From Formosa agariphila KMM 3901 (GTDB taxonomy: Bacteria; Bacteroidota; Bacteroidia; Flavobacteriales; Flavobacteriaceae): 64,000 bases of DNA. The stretch is from positions 2,672,452 to 2,736,451 of the forward strand of contig NZ_HG315671.1 of NCBI RefSeq assembly GCF_000723205.1, written 5' to 3'. The notes under the pieces were generated by a model, which saw nothing but the letters and a program-made list of their open reading frames with translations, had not been told where the DNA came from and did not search any database. The position numbers were made by a program, and so were the translations under genes. Below, piece after piece: positions 43,686 through 53,201 of the stretch (position 1 is its first letter; each line of letters begins with the position of its first letter).

Positions 43686-43793
43686 AAGTTATATCTAAGA
43701 TTTTAAAGATAAGAATTACTCAGGTAATCTGAATTGATTCGGAGGCCTATTTCAGAATAAAATGACTGTTAAAGCCTTATAAAACGGAAAAAA

Positions 43794-44861
43794 CTAAACC
43801 ACAGAAAACTTATAAGTTGTTGCCGAATGATAAAATTCGCCGGGTTGTAAAACCGTTGATGGAAATTGATTTTGATTGGGTGAATCTGGATAATGTTGCG
43901 TTTCTAGACACAAACCTGTTCTGTTTGCAAAAATTTCGCCATTTGCTAACGGCAAAGCAGCATCTATAAAATTCCCTGTGTATAACTGCACGCCAGGTTC
44001 TGTAGTATACACTTCCATATAGCGTTTGCTATCTTGATCTAAAACCGTTGCAAAACGTGTTAACCCTTTTTCGGTTTGATTAATTACAAAGGTATGATCG
44101 TAACCAAAACCATTTTTAATTTGCTGATTGTCGGCATTAATATCCTGACCAATACGTTTAGGTACTGTAAAATCGAATGGCGTGTTTTTAACCGATTCTA
44201 AATGCCCAAACGGAATTGCTGTCTCATCTATAGGCACAAAGAAATCTGCATCTATCATTAACTCCTGATTTTCTATAGATTTATAAAAATCTCCAGATAG
44301 ATTAAAATAACTATGTTGCGTTAGGTTTACTAACGTTGGCTTATCTGTAATTCCTTTATACTGAATTTCTAAAGCATTTTCTGATGTTAACGTATATAAT
44401 ACTGTAACCTTTAAATTTCCAGGAAATCCGGCTTCCATGTCTGGACTTAAGTAAGCTAATTCTAAGGCAACAGTCTCTTCAGTTTCAATAGTTTTAGCAT
44501 CCCACACTGCTTTATCAAATCCTTGGCTTCCACCGTGTAAATGGTGCGGTCCATTGTTAGTTTCTAAACTATACACCGTATCATTTAAAGTAAATTTTCC
44601 ATGCGCTATGCGATTACCGTAACGCCCAATTATGGCTCCAAAAAATGTTGGGTTTTCTAAATACGAGTCCAATTTATCGTAACCTAAAACTATATTTTCG
44701 CTTACACCTTCACCATTCGGAACCTTTAAATTTGTGATAATACCTCCAAATGTAATGATATCGACTTCCATACCCTTTCCATTTTTAAGCTTAAACGTAT
44801 CTACTTGTTGACCATTAGGAAGTGTTCCGTATACAGATTGTGTAATCGATGCTTTTTTCAT
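43794..44861 (-). CDS. galM: Aldose 1-epimerase (galactose mutarotase)
   Basis: 355 aa, cytoplasmic (no signal). It interconverts alpha and beta anomers of galactose and other aldoses. 'IIGRYGNRIAHGKFTLNDTVYSL' and 'GPHHLHGGSQGFDKAVWDA' hold the substrate-binding Arg and His; 'TQHSYFNLSG' has the catalytic His, 'GYDHTFV' binds the sugar, and 'LCLETQHYPDSPNQNQFPST' carries the catalytic Glu. Monocistronic here, no sugar-catabolic neighbour. Confidence 0.96.
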   Translation of the reverse strand: MKKASITQSVYGTLPNGQQVDTFKLKNGKGMEVDIITFGGIITNLKVPNGEGVSENIVLGYDKLDSYLENPTFFGAIIGRYGNRIAHGKFTLNDTVYSLETNNGPHHLHGGSQGFDKAVWDAKTIETEETVALELAYLSPDMEAGFPGNLKVTVLYTLTSENALEIQYKGITDKPTLVNLTQHSYFNLSGDFYKSIENQELMIDADFFVPIDETAIPFGHLESVKNTPFDFTVPKRIGQDINADNQQIKNGFGYDHTFVINQTEKGLTRFATVLDQDSKRYMEVYTTEPGVQLYTGNFIDAALPLANGEIFANRTGLCLETQHYPDSPNQNQFPSTVLQPGEFYHSATTYKFSVV

Positions 44862-45221
44862 AGAAATAATTTCAATTTAAATAGATTGTAATAGCATAAA
44901 GAAGTTTGCTAATTAGACTCCTTTTAAAAGTTTAAAAATAAGGATAATGAATTAACAACACTTCATTTTCAATACTATTTATAAAATCACTTTTGTTTTT
45001 TCAGATTCAATACATGTAAATTATAATGTAAGAGATGTTTTAATTATCCGACTTTCTAGTGAGTTATGTTAATTTTTTAAATTCTATTTTATACCTAAGT
45101 CATAGAAAACAACTTTTAACTGACATCACCACACTTATATTCAAGGTCTTAATTCCCATAACTTATTTTATTAATATAAAAATTGTGATACATTCATTTA
45201 ACACTACTTTAACTTCTATTA

Positions 45222-45239
45222 GTTCGGAAAGTTCCGAAC
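45222..45239. promoter_or_regulatory. Operator palindrome of the GbsR/MarR-type regulator
   Basis: GTTCGGAA-AG-TTCCGAAC: perfect 8-bp arms, 2-bp spacer, in an otherwise AT-rich region. It ends 6 bp before the -7 element, where a bound dimer would exclude RNA polymerase. Confidence 0.75.
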
Positions 45240-45245
45240 CAATAC

Positions 45246-45253
45246 TATATTTG
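45246..45253 (+). promoter_or_regulatory. -7 element of the efflux operon
   Basis: TATATTTG, an exact TAnnTTTG element 17 bp before the regulator ATG at 45271. The region that would hold the -33 element is covered by the palindrome. Confidence 0.7.
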
Positions 45254-45270
45254 TCCAAATTTTAATAATT

Positions 45271-45768
45271 ATGGAGAAACAGCTTCTTGAAGAAAAACAT
45301 AACCTTGTAGAAAAGCTAGGTGTTATTTTAGAGAATAAGAATCAATTCGCTCCTCTTGCTAGCCGTATTGTTGCCTATGTAATTCTTACGGGAAAAGGTG
45401 GGACTACTTTTGAAGATTTAGTAATAAACTTATGCGCAAGTAAAAGTACAATCTCGACACATTTAAATCATCTATTAGATTTAAAGCAATTAGAATATTT
45501 CACTAAGCAAGGTGATCGAAAAAAGTATTACGTGATAAGTGAATGCCATATAGTCAACCACATGGAAAAAATGGTTGAAGCATGGACTTCTGAAAAGCAA
45601 TTACATGTAGAAATGAAATCTTACAAACATAAAATGAACGAATTAATTACAGATGATTCTGAAAAATTCAGTTTAGATTTTCATAACAACTACATTGTTT
45701 TCTTAGACGAAGTTACTAAGTCCGTCTTAAAACTAAGAGAAAAAATAGAACACAATCAATCCAATTAA
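45271..45768 (+). CDS. GbsR/MarR family transcriptional regulator
   Basis: 165 aa. Winged helix (about 20-100): 'FAPLASRIVAYVILTGKGGTTFEDLVINLCASKSTISTHLNHL' with the wing 'FTKQGDRKKYYVI'; a long helical C-terminus (about 110-160) forms the dimer. GbsR-type proteins are repressors. It is the first gene of an RND efflux operon (23 bp to the next gene) and probably represses the operon through the palindrome in front of it. The inducing compound is unknown. Confidence 0.9.
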   Translation: MEKQLLEEKHNLVEKLGVILENKNQFAPLASRIVAYVILTGKGGTTFEDLVINLCASKSTISTHLNHLLDLKQLEYFTKQGDRKKYYVISECHIVNHMEKMVEAWTSEKQLHVEMKSYKHKMNELITDDSEKFSLDFHNNYIVFLDEVTKSVLKLREKIEHNQSN

Positions 45769-45791
45769 TAGTCAAATCAAAAAAAAATAGT

Positions 45792-46922
45792 ATGAAAAAT
45801 AAACATTACATGATTGTATCGCTAGCCCTAATAGCGCTAACATTTATAAGTTGTGGAGACAGTAAATCTGAGCAACCCCAGCAACAACAGCAAGCTCCAC
45901 CGTTTCCTGTTACCACATTACAAAATAAAACCGTAACCGCTTACCAAAATTATCCTACAAGTATAAAAGGGATTGTAAGTAGTCAAGTTAGAGCAAAAGT
46001 GAGTGGATACATTCAAAAAGTATTGGTTGATGAAGGTGAACCTGTAAAAAAAGGACAAGTTTTATTTAGATTAGAAACGCAATCTTTAAGTCAAGATGCA
46101 GGTGCAGCAAAAGCACGTGTAAACGTTGCTAAAGTTGAAGTTGATAAATTAGTGCCTTTAGTAGAACAAGGTATTATTAGTCAGGTTCAACTACAAACTG
46201 CTAAAGCAAATTTAGCACAAGCTGAAGCAAATTACAGCAGTATAAATGCTAGTATTGGTTACGCAACCATTAAAAGTCCGGTAGACGGTTATGTAGGTGC
46301 CATTAATTTTAGAGAAGGTACTTTAATTAGTCCTAGCGATCCAACGCCATTAACTACAGTTAGCGATATTAGTAAAGTGTATGCCTTTTTTAGTTTAAAC
46401 GAAACACAATATTTAGATTTTCTACAAAATGCTGAAGGAAAAACTTTAGAAGAGAAATTATCTCACTATCCAGATGTGAATTTAATTCTAGCTAATGGCA
46501 GTATTTACCCAATAAAAGGAAAAATACAAACCAGTTCTGGACAGGTTAATCAAAATACTGGGACAGTAAGTCTTAGAGCTGTTTTCGATAACCCAAATCG
46601 TTTAATTACAAATGGTAGCAGTGGTAAAGTTCAAATCCCTATTATTTATGAAGATGCTATAGTGGTACCACAAAAAGCGACCTATGAACAACAAGGTAAT
46701 GTTATGCTTTACAAATTAGGAGAAGATAATAAAACAAAAAATACCTTAATAAAAGTTAAAGCTGCCATAGATGGTTTATACGTTTTAGAATCTGGACTAA
46801 ATGCAAACGACAAGATTGTAGCTTCAGGTGTTGGGAAAGTTAGAAACGATATGGTAATTACACCTCAAGACGTCCCTTTCGACGAAGTAACTAAGCCTAT
46901 CGAAACCTTATTTAAAAACTAG
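45792..46922 (+). CDS. RND efflux periplasmic adaptor (membrane-fusion lipoprotein)
   Basis: 376 aa. Lipoprotein signal 'LIALTFISCGDSKSE' with Cys 21, Gln/Pro-rich linker, then the lipoyl/hairpin/beta-barrel order: 'QVRAKVSGYIQKVLVDEGEPVKKGQVLFRLE', a coiled hairpin (about 100-155), 'ATIKSPVDGYVGAINFREGTLI', 'VYAFFSLNETQYLDFL', and the membrane-proximal domain 'GNVMLYKLGEDNKTK'. It bridges the pump and the outer-membrane channel. Confidence 0.95.
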   Translation: MKNKHYMIVSLALIALTFISCGDSKSEQPQQQQQAPPFPVTTLQNKTVTAYQNYPTSIKGIVSSQVRAKVSGYIQKVLVDEGEPVKKGQVLFRLETQSLSQDAGAAKARVNVAKVEVDKLVPLVEQGIISQVQLQTAKANLAQAEANYSSINASIGYATIKSPVDGYVGAINFREGTLISPSDPTPLTTVSDISKVYAFFSLNETQYLDFLQNAEGKTLEEKLSHYPDVNLILANGSIYPIKGKIQTSSGQVNQNTGTVSLRAVFDNPNRLITNGSSGKVQIPIIYEDAIVVPQKATYEQQGNVMLYKLGEDNKTKNTLIKVKAAIDGLYVLESGLNANDKIVASGVGKVRNDMVITPQDVPFDEVTKPIETLFKN

Positions 46923-46935
46923 AAATTAAGAACAT

Positions 46936-49900
46936 ATGTTAAAAACATTTATTGAAAGACCTGTCCTTTCAACGGTAATTTCTATTATCATAGTTATGCT
47001 TGGGGTAATTAGCATCACGAGCTTACCCGTTGAAGAATATCCAGATATTGCACCACCAACAATTAAAGTGGCAGCCTCTTATCCTGGAGCAAATGCAGAA
47101 ACCGTTTTAGAGAGTGTAATTATTCCTATAGAAGAACAAATTAACGGTGTAGAAGGTATGACCTACATTACCTCTACAGCATCTAATAATGGTACTGCAG
47201 AAATCACTGTTTATTTTGACCAAGAAATGGATGCAGATATTGCAGCCGTAAACGTTCAAAACCGTGTGTCTAGAGCAAATCCGTTGTTACCTGCAGAGGT
47301 TATTGCAACTGGGGTTACCACACAAAAGCAAGAAACAAGTGCATTGATGTTTATCTCTATGTACTCTGAAAACGAAGATTACGACGCAACATTTATTCAG
47401 AATTACTTAAAAATTAATGTTATTCCTGCCATGCAGCGTATTAGCGGTGTTGGAGATGTAAGTGTATTTTCTCAGCAAGATTACGCCATGCGTGTGTGGT
47501 TGCAACCTGAAAAATTAGCGGCGTATAATTTAATACCATCCGATATTAGTGCCGTTTTAGCAGAACAAAATTTAGAAGCTGCAGCGGGTACTTTGGGTGA
47601 AAATAACGGAGAATCGTTTTCTTATGTTTTAAAATATAGCGGACGTTTTAAAGAACAACAACAATACGGAGATATTGTTATTAAAGCGCTTGGAAATGGA
47701 GAATTTCTAAGATTAGACGATGTGGCTAAAATTGAATTAGATGCACAATCGTATTCTTCGAATGCCATGAGTTTAGGAAATCCTGCTGTGTTTATGGGGA
47801 TTTTCCAAACCAAAGGATCTAATGCTCAAGAGATTATCGAGAATATTAAAACGACTTTAGCCACGGTTGAAAAAGATTTACCAGAAGGATTAAAAGTTTT
47901 CGTGCCTTACGATACTAGTTTATTTTTAAATGCATCTATAGAAAAGGTAATACATACACTTTTAGAAGCATTCTTACTTGTATTCTTAGTGGTATTTATC
48001 TTCTTACAAGATTTCCGATCTACGTTAATTCCGGCCATAGCGGTTCCGGTATCAATTATTGGAACGTTCTTTTTCTTGAATGTTTTCGGATATTCGATAA
48101 ACTTACTTACGCTATTTGCATTAGTACTCGCCATTGGTATTGTGGTAGATGATGCTATTGTTGTTGTGGAAGCTGTTCATGCCAAAATGGATGAAGGTGA
48201 AAAGAATCCTAAAACAGCAACTTTAGTTGCCATGAATGAAATATCTGGAGCCATTATATCTATTACTCTAGTCATGGCAGCCGTTTTTATTCCTGTAACT
48301 TTTGTAACGGGACCAACAGGTGTATTCTACGAACAATTTGGTGTCACGTTAATTATTGCCATTTTAATTTCGGCAGTAAACGCCTTAACATTAAGTCCGG
48401 CGTTATGTGCTTTATTATTGAAAACACATCACGAAGATGAAGATTTAAAAAACAAAAGTAAATTACAACGCTTTTACACATTGTTTAACCGCGGATTCAA
48501 TGCTACCGTAGATCGCTACGGAAAATCACTTTCATTTTTATATAGAAAAAAATGGATTCCTGTTTTACTTTTAGTATTAGCTGTTGCAGGTATTTTCTGG
48601 GCGGCAAAAACAACGCCAACAGGATTTGTACCTAATGAAGATAGAGGGATTATTTTCGCAAACATCGAATTGCCAGCAGGTTCATCTTTAGATAGAACAG
48701 ATGCTGTGTCTAAAGATTTATACCAACGAATTAAAGATGTTGAAGGTCTTGATGGTGTAAACTTTATTAAAGGACGAAGTTTAATTAGTGGTGCAGGTAG
48801 TAACTTTGGTTTCGGAATTATAAAACTTAAAGATTGGAGTGAACGTGAAGGCGAATCATTATCGTCGAACGCTATTACCGGAAAATTATTTGGTATAGCT
48901 GCAGCCATTCCTGAAGCAAATATTATATTCTTCGCCCCTCCTAGTATTCGAGGATTTGGTAATTCTGCTGGATTCGAGATTAACTTATTAGATAAATTTG
49001 GAGGAGAATTTACCGATTTAGATAAAATGAATCAGGAGTTTGCAGGTGCTTTAATGAAGCATCCAGAAATTAAATATGCACAATCTGCTTTTAACACCAA
49101 GTATCCTCAATACGAAATGGAAGTTAATGTGCCATTAGCGAAAGAAAAAGGAGTCCCTATTAATAGTATATTCTCGACGCTTCAAGGGTATATTGGTGGA
49201 ATTTATGCGTCGGATTTCTCTCGTTTCGGAAAGCAATTTAGAGTATACATTCAAGCTTTACCAGAAGACAGAGCCAATGAAGATGCTTTAAACAGTATGT
49301 ATGTAAGAACAGATTCTGGCGAAATGGCGCCTATTACACAGTTTGTAAATTTAAAACGTGTGTACGGTCCCCAGTCTGTAACCAGATTCAACTTATTTAA
49401 TTCAACAACAATTACTGGTGCAACCAACGATGGATTTAGTACTGGGGATGCGATTAAAATTATTGAAGAAGAAGCTGCAAAATTACCTAGTAATTATTCT
49501 ATTGCATATTCTGGGTTAACACGTGAAGAAGTAAATGCTGGTAACCAAACCACGTTTATTTTCATATTAAGTATCTTATTTGTGTATTTCTTATTAAGTG
49601 CACAATACGAAAGTTATTTATTACCATTTGCGGTTGTATTATCACTTCCTTTTGGAGTCTTTGGAGCCTATATAAGTACAAAATTCTTAGGTTTAGAAAA
49701 CAACATTTATTTCCAAATTGCACTGATAATGCTTATCGGGTTACTCGCAAAAAATGCCATACTTATAGTAGAGTTTGCTTTACAACGACGGAAAAATGGA
49801 GAAAGTATTGTTGATGCCGCCTTCCACGGCGCAAAATCACGTTTACGTCCTATTTTAATGACTTCTTTAGCTTTCATCTTAGGATTAATGCCATTAGTTT

Positions 49901-50079
49901 TAGCAAAAGGTGTTGGTTCTGAAGGAAACAAATCGATAGGAACAGGTGCTGTTGGAGGGATGTTAATCGGTACATTCTTAGGTATATTTATTATACCAAT
50001 CTTATTTATTTTATTCCAATGGTTACAAGAAAAAGTATCTAGTAAACCTGCAGTAATCGAACAACACATAGAACAATAA
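46936..50079 (+). CDS. RND efflux transporter permease (HAE1/AcrB family)
   Basis: 1047 aa, twelve helices and two large periplasmic loops. 'TFIERPVLSTVISIIIVMLGVISI' is helix 1; the proton-relay Asp pair is in 'GIVVDDAIVVVEAVHA' (about 405-420) and the helix-10 Lys in 'GLLAKNAILIVEFA' (about 935). 'PVEEYPDIAPPTIKVAASYPGANAETV' is the hydrophobic and amphiphilic efflux signature. It exports drugs, detergents or similar compounds using the proton gradient; substrate range is not readable. Confidence 0.97.
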   Translation: MLKTFIERPVLSTVISIIIVMLGVISITSLPVEEYPDIAPPTIKVAASYPGANAETVLESVIIPIEEQINGVEGMTYITSTASNNGTAEITVYFDQEMDADIAAVNVQNRVSRANPLLPAEVIATGVTTQKQETSALMFISMYSENEDYDATFIQNYLKINVIPAMQRISGVGDVSVFSQQDYAMRVWLQPEKLAAYNLIPSDISAVLAEQNLEAAAGTLGENNGESFSYVLKYSGRFKEQQQYGDIVIKALGNGEFLRLDDVAKIELDAQSYSSNAMSLGNPAVFMGIFQTKGSNAQEIIENIKTTLATVEKDLPEGLKVFVPYDTSLFLNASIEKVIHTLLEAFLLVFLVVFIFLQDFRSTLIPAIAVPVSIIGTFFFLNVFGYSINLLTLFALVLAIGIVVDDAIVVVEAVHAKMDEGEKNPKTATLVAMNEISGAIISITLVMAAVFIPVTFVTGPTGVFYEQFGVTLIIAILISAVNALTLSPALCALLLKTHHEDEDLKNKSKLQRFYTLFNRGFNATVDRYGKSLSFLYRKKWIPVLLLVLAVAGIFWAAKTTPTGFVPNEDRGIIFANIELPAGSSLDRTDAVSKDLYQRIKDVEGLDGVNFIKGRSLISGAGSNFGFGIIKLKDWSEREGESLSSNAITGKLFGIAAAIPEANIIFFAPPSIRGFGNSAGFEINLLDKFGGEFTDLDKMNQEFAGALMKHPEIKYAQSAFNTKYPQYEMEVNVPLAKEKGVPINSIFSTLQGYIGGIYASDFSRFGKQFRVYIQALPEDRANEDALNSMYVRTDSGEMAPITQFVNLKRVYGPQSVTRFNLFNSTTITGATNDGFSTGDAIKIIEEEAAKLPSNYSIAYSGLTREEVNAGNQTTFIFILSILFVYFLLSAQYESYLLPFAVVLSLPFGVFGAYISTKFLGLENNIYFQIALIMLIGLLAKNAILIVEFALQRRKNGESIVDAAFHGAKSRLRPILMTSLAFILGLMPLVLAKGVGSEGNKSIGTGAVGGMLIGTFLGIFIIPILFILFQWLQEKVSSKPAVIEQHIEQ

Positions 50080-50083
50080 TCGT

Positions 50084-51499
50084 ATGATATCAATTATAAA
50101 ACATAACCTATTTAGTAAAGTTGCGGTCTTACTTTTTGCTATGCTAACACTACAAAGCTGTTTTGTTGCAAAAGATTATGAACGACCAGAATTTGAAGAA
50201 ACACCAGATTTATACAGAACGGATAATCTGCCAACAGATAGTATATCTATGGCAGATGTATCTTGGAAAGACCTGTTTACCGATACCTATCTAAATCAAT
50301 ATATTGAAGAAGGTTTAGAAAACAATATCGATATAAGAATGGCCATTCAGCAAATGGCTGCAGCCGAATCTTATGCAAAACAAGGAAAGGCAGGATATTT
50401 ACCTACTATAGGCGTAGGCGCTACGGCAACACACCAGGAGTTATCTAAAAACAGCCAATTTGGTTCATTATTTAACGGTGGTATAGATCAATATGAATTA
50501 GCTGCAAACCTATCATGGGAAGCAGATATTTGGGGAAAGATTAGAAGTGCTAAACGTGCATCAGACGCGAATTACTTACAATCTGTTGCCGCTCACCGTG
50601 CTGTAAAAACCATGCTAGTATCTAGTATTGCTACCACTTACTATCAACTTTTAGCTTTAGATGCGCAATTAAAAGTTACTAACGAATCTATTGCTACACG
50701 TGAAAAAAGTGTTGAAACCATACAAGCATTAAAAGATGCTGGACAGGTTAATCAGGTTGCCGTAGACCAAAGTATTGCTCAGTTTAATAATGCAAGTGCA
50801 TTAAAAATAGATATTGAAACTGCTATTTTTAGAACTGAAAACACTCTGAATTTACTTTTAGGTAAAAGTGCCAACACAATTGAAAGAACAGAATTAGACA
50901 GTCAGACTTTAGAAACAGACATGAAAGTTGGTGTACCATCTGTTTTATTAAGAAACCGACCAGACGTTATGGCTGCCGAATATGCTTTAAGAAATGCTTT
51001 CGAATTGACAAACGTTGCTAAAAGTCAGTTTTATCCATCTTTAACCTTAACAGCTTCTGGAGGATTCCAAAGTTTAGATTTAAAAGATTGGATTAGCGCC
51101 AATTCTATATTCGCCAATGTAATTGGTGGTTTGGCACAGCCTCTTTTAAACAAACGTAGCATAAGAACTCAACATGAAGTTGCGATAGCTCAACAAGAAC
51201 AAGCACTATTAAATTTCGAAAAATCTTTACTTACAGCAGGAAACGAAGTTTCTAATACCTTGTATAAATACGATGCCGAAAAACGAAAAATTGTATTTAT
51301 AGAAAATCAAGTTGTCGCTCTTAGAAAAGCTGAAGAAAACTCTGAAATTCTATTAAATAATGGATATGCTAATTATTTAGATTTACTAACTGCAAGAGCT
51401 ACAGCTTTAAATGCCGAGCTTAGTGTGGTAGATAGTAAATTACAACAATTATTAAATGTAGTCGATTTATACGAAGCCCTTGGTGGTGGATGGAAATAG
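50084..51499 (+). CDS. TolC/NodT family outer-membrane efflux lipoprotein
   Basis: 471 aa. Lipoprotein signal 'AMLTLQSCFVAKDYERPEF' with Cys about 26. Two repeated OEP domains: 'ANLSWEADIWGKIRSAKRAS', 'SSIATTYYQLLALDAQL', 'LRNRPDVMAAEYALRNAFELTNVAKSQFYPSLTL' and 'LLNNGYANYLDLLTARATALNAEL', the classic NodT motifs. It completes the tripartite pump with the two preceding genes; start 4 bp after the permease. Confidence 0.96.
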   Translation: MISIIKHNLFSKVAVLLFAMLTLQSCFVAKDYERPEFEETPDLYRTDNLPTDSISMADVSWKDLFTDTYLNQYIEEGLENNIDIRMAIQQMAAAESYAKQGKAGYLPTIGVGATATHQELSKNSQFGSLFNGGIDQYELAANLSWEADIWGKIRSAKRASDANYLQSVAAHRAVKTMLVSSIATTYYQLLALDAQLKVTNESIATREKSVETIQALKDAGQVNQVAVDQSIAQFNNASALKIDIETAIFRTENTLNLLLGKSANTIERTELDSQTLETDMKVGVPSVLLRNRPDVMAAEYALRNAFELTNVAKSQFYPSLTLTASGGFQSLDLKDWISANSIFANVIGGLAQPLLNKRSIRTQHEVAIAQQEQALLNFEKSLLTAGNEVSNTLYKYDAEKRKIVFIENQVVALRKAEENSEILLNNGYANYLDLLTARATALNAELSVVDSKLQQLLNVVDLYEALGGGWK

Positions 51500-51526
51500 G
51501 AACAATATATTATATATAGTAACCTT

Positions 51527-51559
51527 AAAAAGCCCTTTTATCTTATAAAAGGGCTTTTC
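51527..51559 (+). terminator. Rho-independent terminator of the RND efflux operon
   Basis: AAAAGCCCTTTTAT and ATAAAAGGGCTTTT form a perfect 14-bp stem with a CTT loop (arms 51528-51541 and 51545-51558), 28 bp after the outer-membrane channel stop. Confidence 0.9.
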
Positions 51560-51642
51560 TGGTTTTAAACTTCATCTTTAATTTAGAAAAAATTGTATTT
51601 TTCGCCCTATTATCAGAATGACTTCAGATTAAAAACTAAATC

Positions 51643-52011
51643 ATGAGAAAAATAAGTGTCGTAACAGCATTAGTTTTAGCCATTATAGCTACTATTTGGG
51701 CTACTTTACCGGCTTTTACATTTGCCATTATTCCAGGAATTACAGCTATACTTTTAGGGTATTATGGTTTACAATTATCTAAGCACAATATAAAATCTAA
51801 AAAAACAGCGCAGCTTGCTATGTTACTTAGTGGTTTAGCACTTATACTGCTAGCTTATAAATTCATCTTTATTCCTAAAGAAATTGTATCTCCACAAAAA
51901 GAAACTATAGAACAGCAAGCCTTAGAAAACGAAACTGACGATACCCTTGATGATTTAGAGGAGTTAGAAGCAGAAGACAATGGGCTGGAAACCGTTAAAT
52001 CTAAATTTTAA
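51643..52011 (+). CDS. Small membrane protein with acidic tail, unrecognised
   Basis: 122 aa. Three hydrophobic segments (about 4-22, 26-42, 57-75), with 'GITAILLGYYGLQLSKHNIKSKKTAQLAMLLSGLALILL' resembling DUF4190-type small membrane proteins. The C-terminal 40 residues are strongly acidic (ENETDDTLDDLEELEAED). Ten base pairs ahead of the M28 peptidase gene, so perhaps cotranscribed. No function inferred. Confidence 0.7.
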   Translation: MRKISVVTALVLAIIATIWATLPAFTFAIIPGITAILLGYYGLQLSKHNIKSKKTAQLAMLLSGLALILLAYKFIFIPKEIVSPQKETIEQQALENETDDTLDDLEELEAEDNGLETVKSKF

Positions 52012-52021
52012 AAAGTAACCT

Positions 52022-53098
52022 ATGAACAATAAACATTATAATAAAAAACAGATGCCTTTACATTTTATTTTAGCCTTTTCTTCCTTATTTTTTGTTGCTG
52101 CTTGTGCAAATACAAATTCTAATACCGTAGAACAACATCCTAATTCGTTATTAGATTCTACTTTAGTTAGAAAATATGCTAACACAATTACAACTACAGA
52201 TCTTAAACAGCATTTAGAAATTTATGCTTCAGATGATTTTGAAGGAAGAGCCACAGGTACTCCAGGACAAAAGAAAGCTGCAAATTATATCAAGGCGTTT
52301 TATATTAAGGAGCAAATCTCTTCTCCTATAGAGGACACCATATATTATCAGCATGTGCCTGCCTCCTATTTACCTGAAAACATCGAAGACTCAGAAAATG
52401 TACTCGCTTATATAAAAGGGTCTGAAAAACCAGAAGAAATTATTGTAATTTCTGCACATTTAGATCACGTTGGAGTTATTAAAGGTGAAATTTATAACGG
52501 TGCTGATGACGATGGTTCTGGAACAGTTGCTATTATGGAAATAGCACAAGCTTTTAAACAAGCTGCTTTGAATGGTGAAGGACCAAAACGTAGTATTTTA
52601 TTTTTACATGTTACAGGAGAAGAATTAGGATTATACGGTTCACGATATTATTCTGAGCACCCTGTATTTCCTTTAAAAAATACCATTGCTAATTTAAATA
52701 TTGATATGATAGGACGTGTAGACGATAAGCACAAAGACAACCCTGATTATATTTATTTAATTGGATCTGACCGTTTGAGTGACGACCTACATGAAGTATC
52801 TGAAAAAACAAACGATACTTATTTCAACCTAGAATTAGACTATACGTATAATGCTTTAGACGATAAAAACCGTTACTATTTTAGATCAGACCACTATAAT
52901 TTTGCGAAGCACAACGTTCCTGTAATTTTCTATTTTAATGGTACTCATGCGGATTATCATAAAGCTACAGATACCGTAGATAAAATTAATTTCCCTATGC
53001 TACAAAAACGAGCTCAGCTTGTTTTTGCTACAGCATGGCAATTGGCTAATCAAGAGCATCGTCCTGCATTAAATGACGATGTCAAACTAGAAGACTAA
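52022..53098 (+). CDS. M28-family zinc metallopeptidase lipoprotein
   Basis: 358 aa. Lipoprotein signal 'FSSLFFVAACANTNS' with Cys about 28. Aminopeptidase fold with zinc ligands in 'ISAHLDHVGV', 'YNGADDDGSGTVAIMEIA', 'HVTGEELGLYGSRYYSEHP' (catalytic Glu pair), 'NIDMIGRVDD' and 'FNGTHADYHKATDTVDKI' (final His). It likely degrades peptides at the periplasm or cell surface. Complete, with a good terminator behind. Confidence 0.93.
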   Translation: MNNKHYNKKQMPLHFILAFSSLFFVAACANTNSNTVEQHPNSLLDSTLVRKYANTITTTDLKQHLEIYASDDFEGRATGTPGQKKAANYIKAFYIKEQISSPIEDTIYYQHVPASYLPENIEDSENVLAYIKGSEKPEEIIVISAHLDHVGVIKGEIYNGADDDGSGTVAIMEIAQAFKQAALNGEGPKRSILFLHVTGEELGLYGSRYYSEHPVFPLKNTIANLNIDMIGRVDDKHKDNPDYIYLIGSDRLSDDLHEVSEKTNDTYFNLELDYTYNALDDKNRYYFRSDHYNFAKHNVPVIFYFNGTHADYHKATDTVDKINFPMLQKRAQLVFATAWQLANQEHRPALNDDVKLED

Positions 53099-53124
53099 TA
53101 CTGTAGAATAAATAGTATTCGTAT

Positions 53125-53163
53125 AAAAAAACCTTCAACAGTAGTCTATTGAAGGTTTTTTTT
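53125..53163. terminator. Terminator after the M28 peptidase gene
   Basis: AAAAAACCTTCAA (53126-53138) pairs with TTGAAGGTTTTTT (53149-53161), then more Ts. A 26-bp span past the stop codon; it can also serve the convergent gene. Confidence 0.85.
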
Positions 53164-53201
53164 CGTTTTATAAACTTGTCTTTTTAGTAACGACTGATGT
53201 A

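Larger units (their letters stand above)
44862..45270. other. Divergent intergenic region galM / marR-type regulator
   Basis: AT-rich; a 60-codon frame at 45059-45265 has no protein-like features and overlaps the operator, so I do not call it a gene. The right end holds the palindromic operator and promoter of the efflux operon (separate entries). Confidence 0.5.

Noticed and set aside
45059..45265. 68-codon frame before the efflux regulator
   Set aside because: It runs through the operator palindrome and promoter, and its sequence has no protein-like features.
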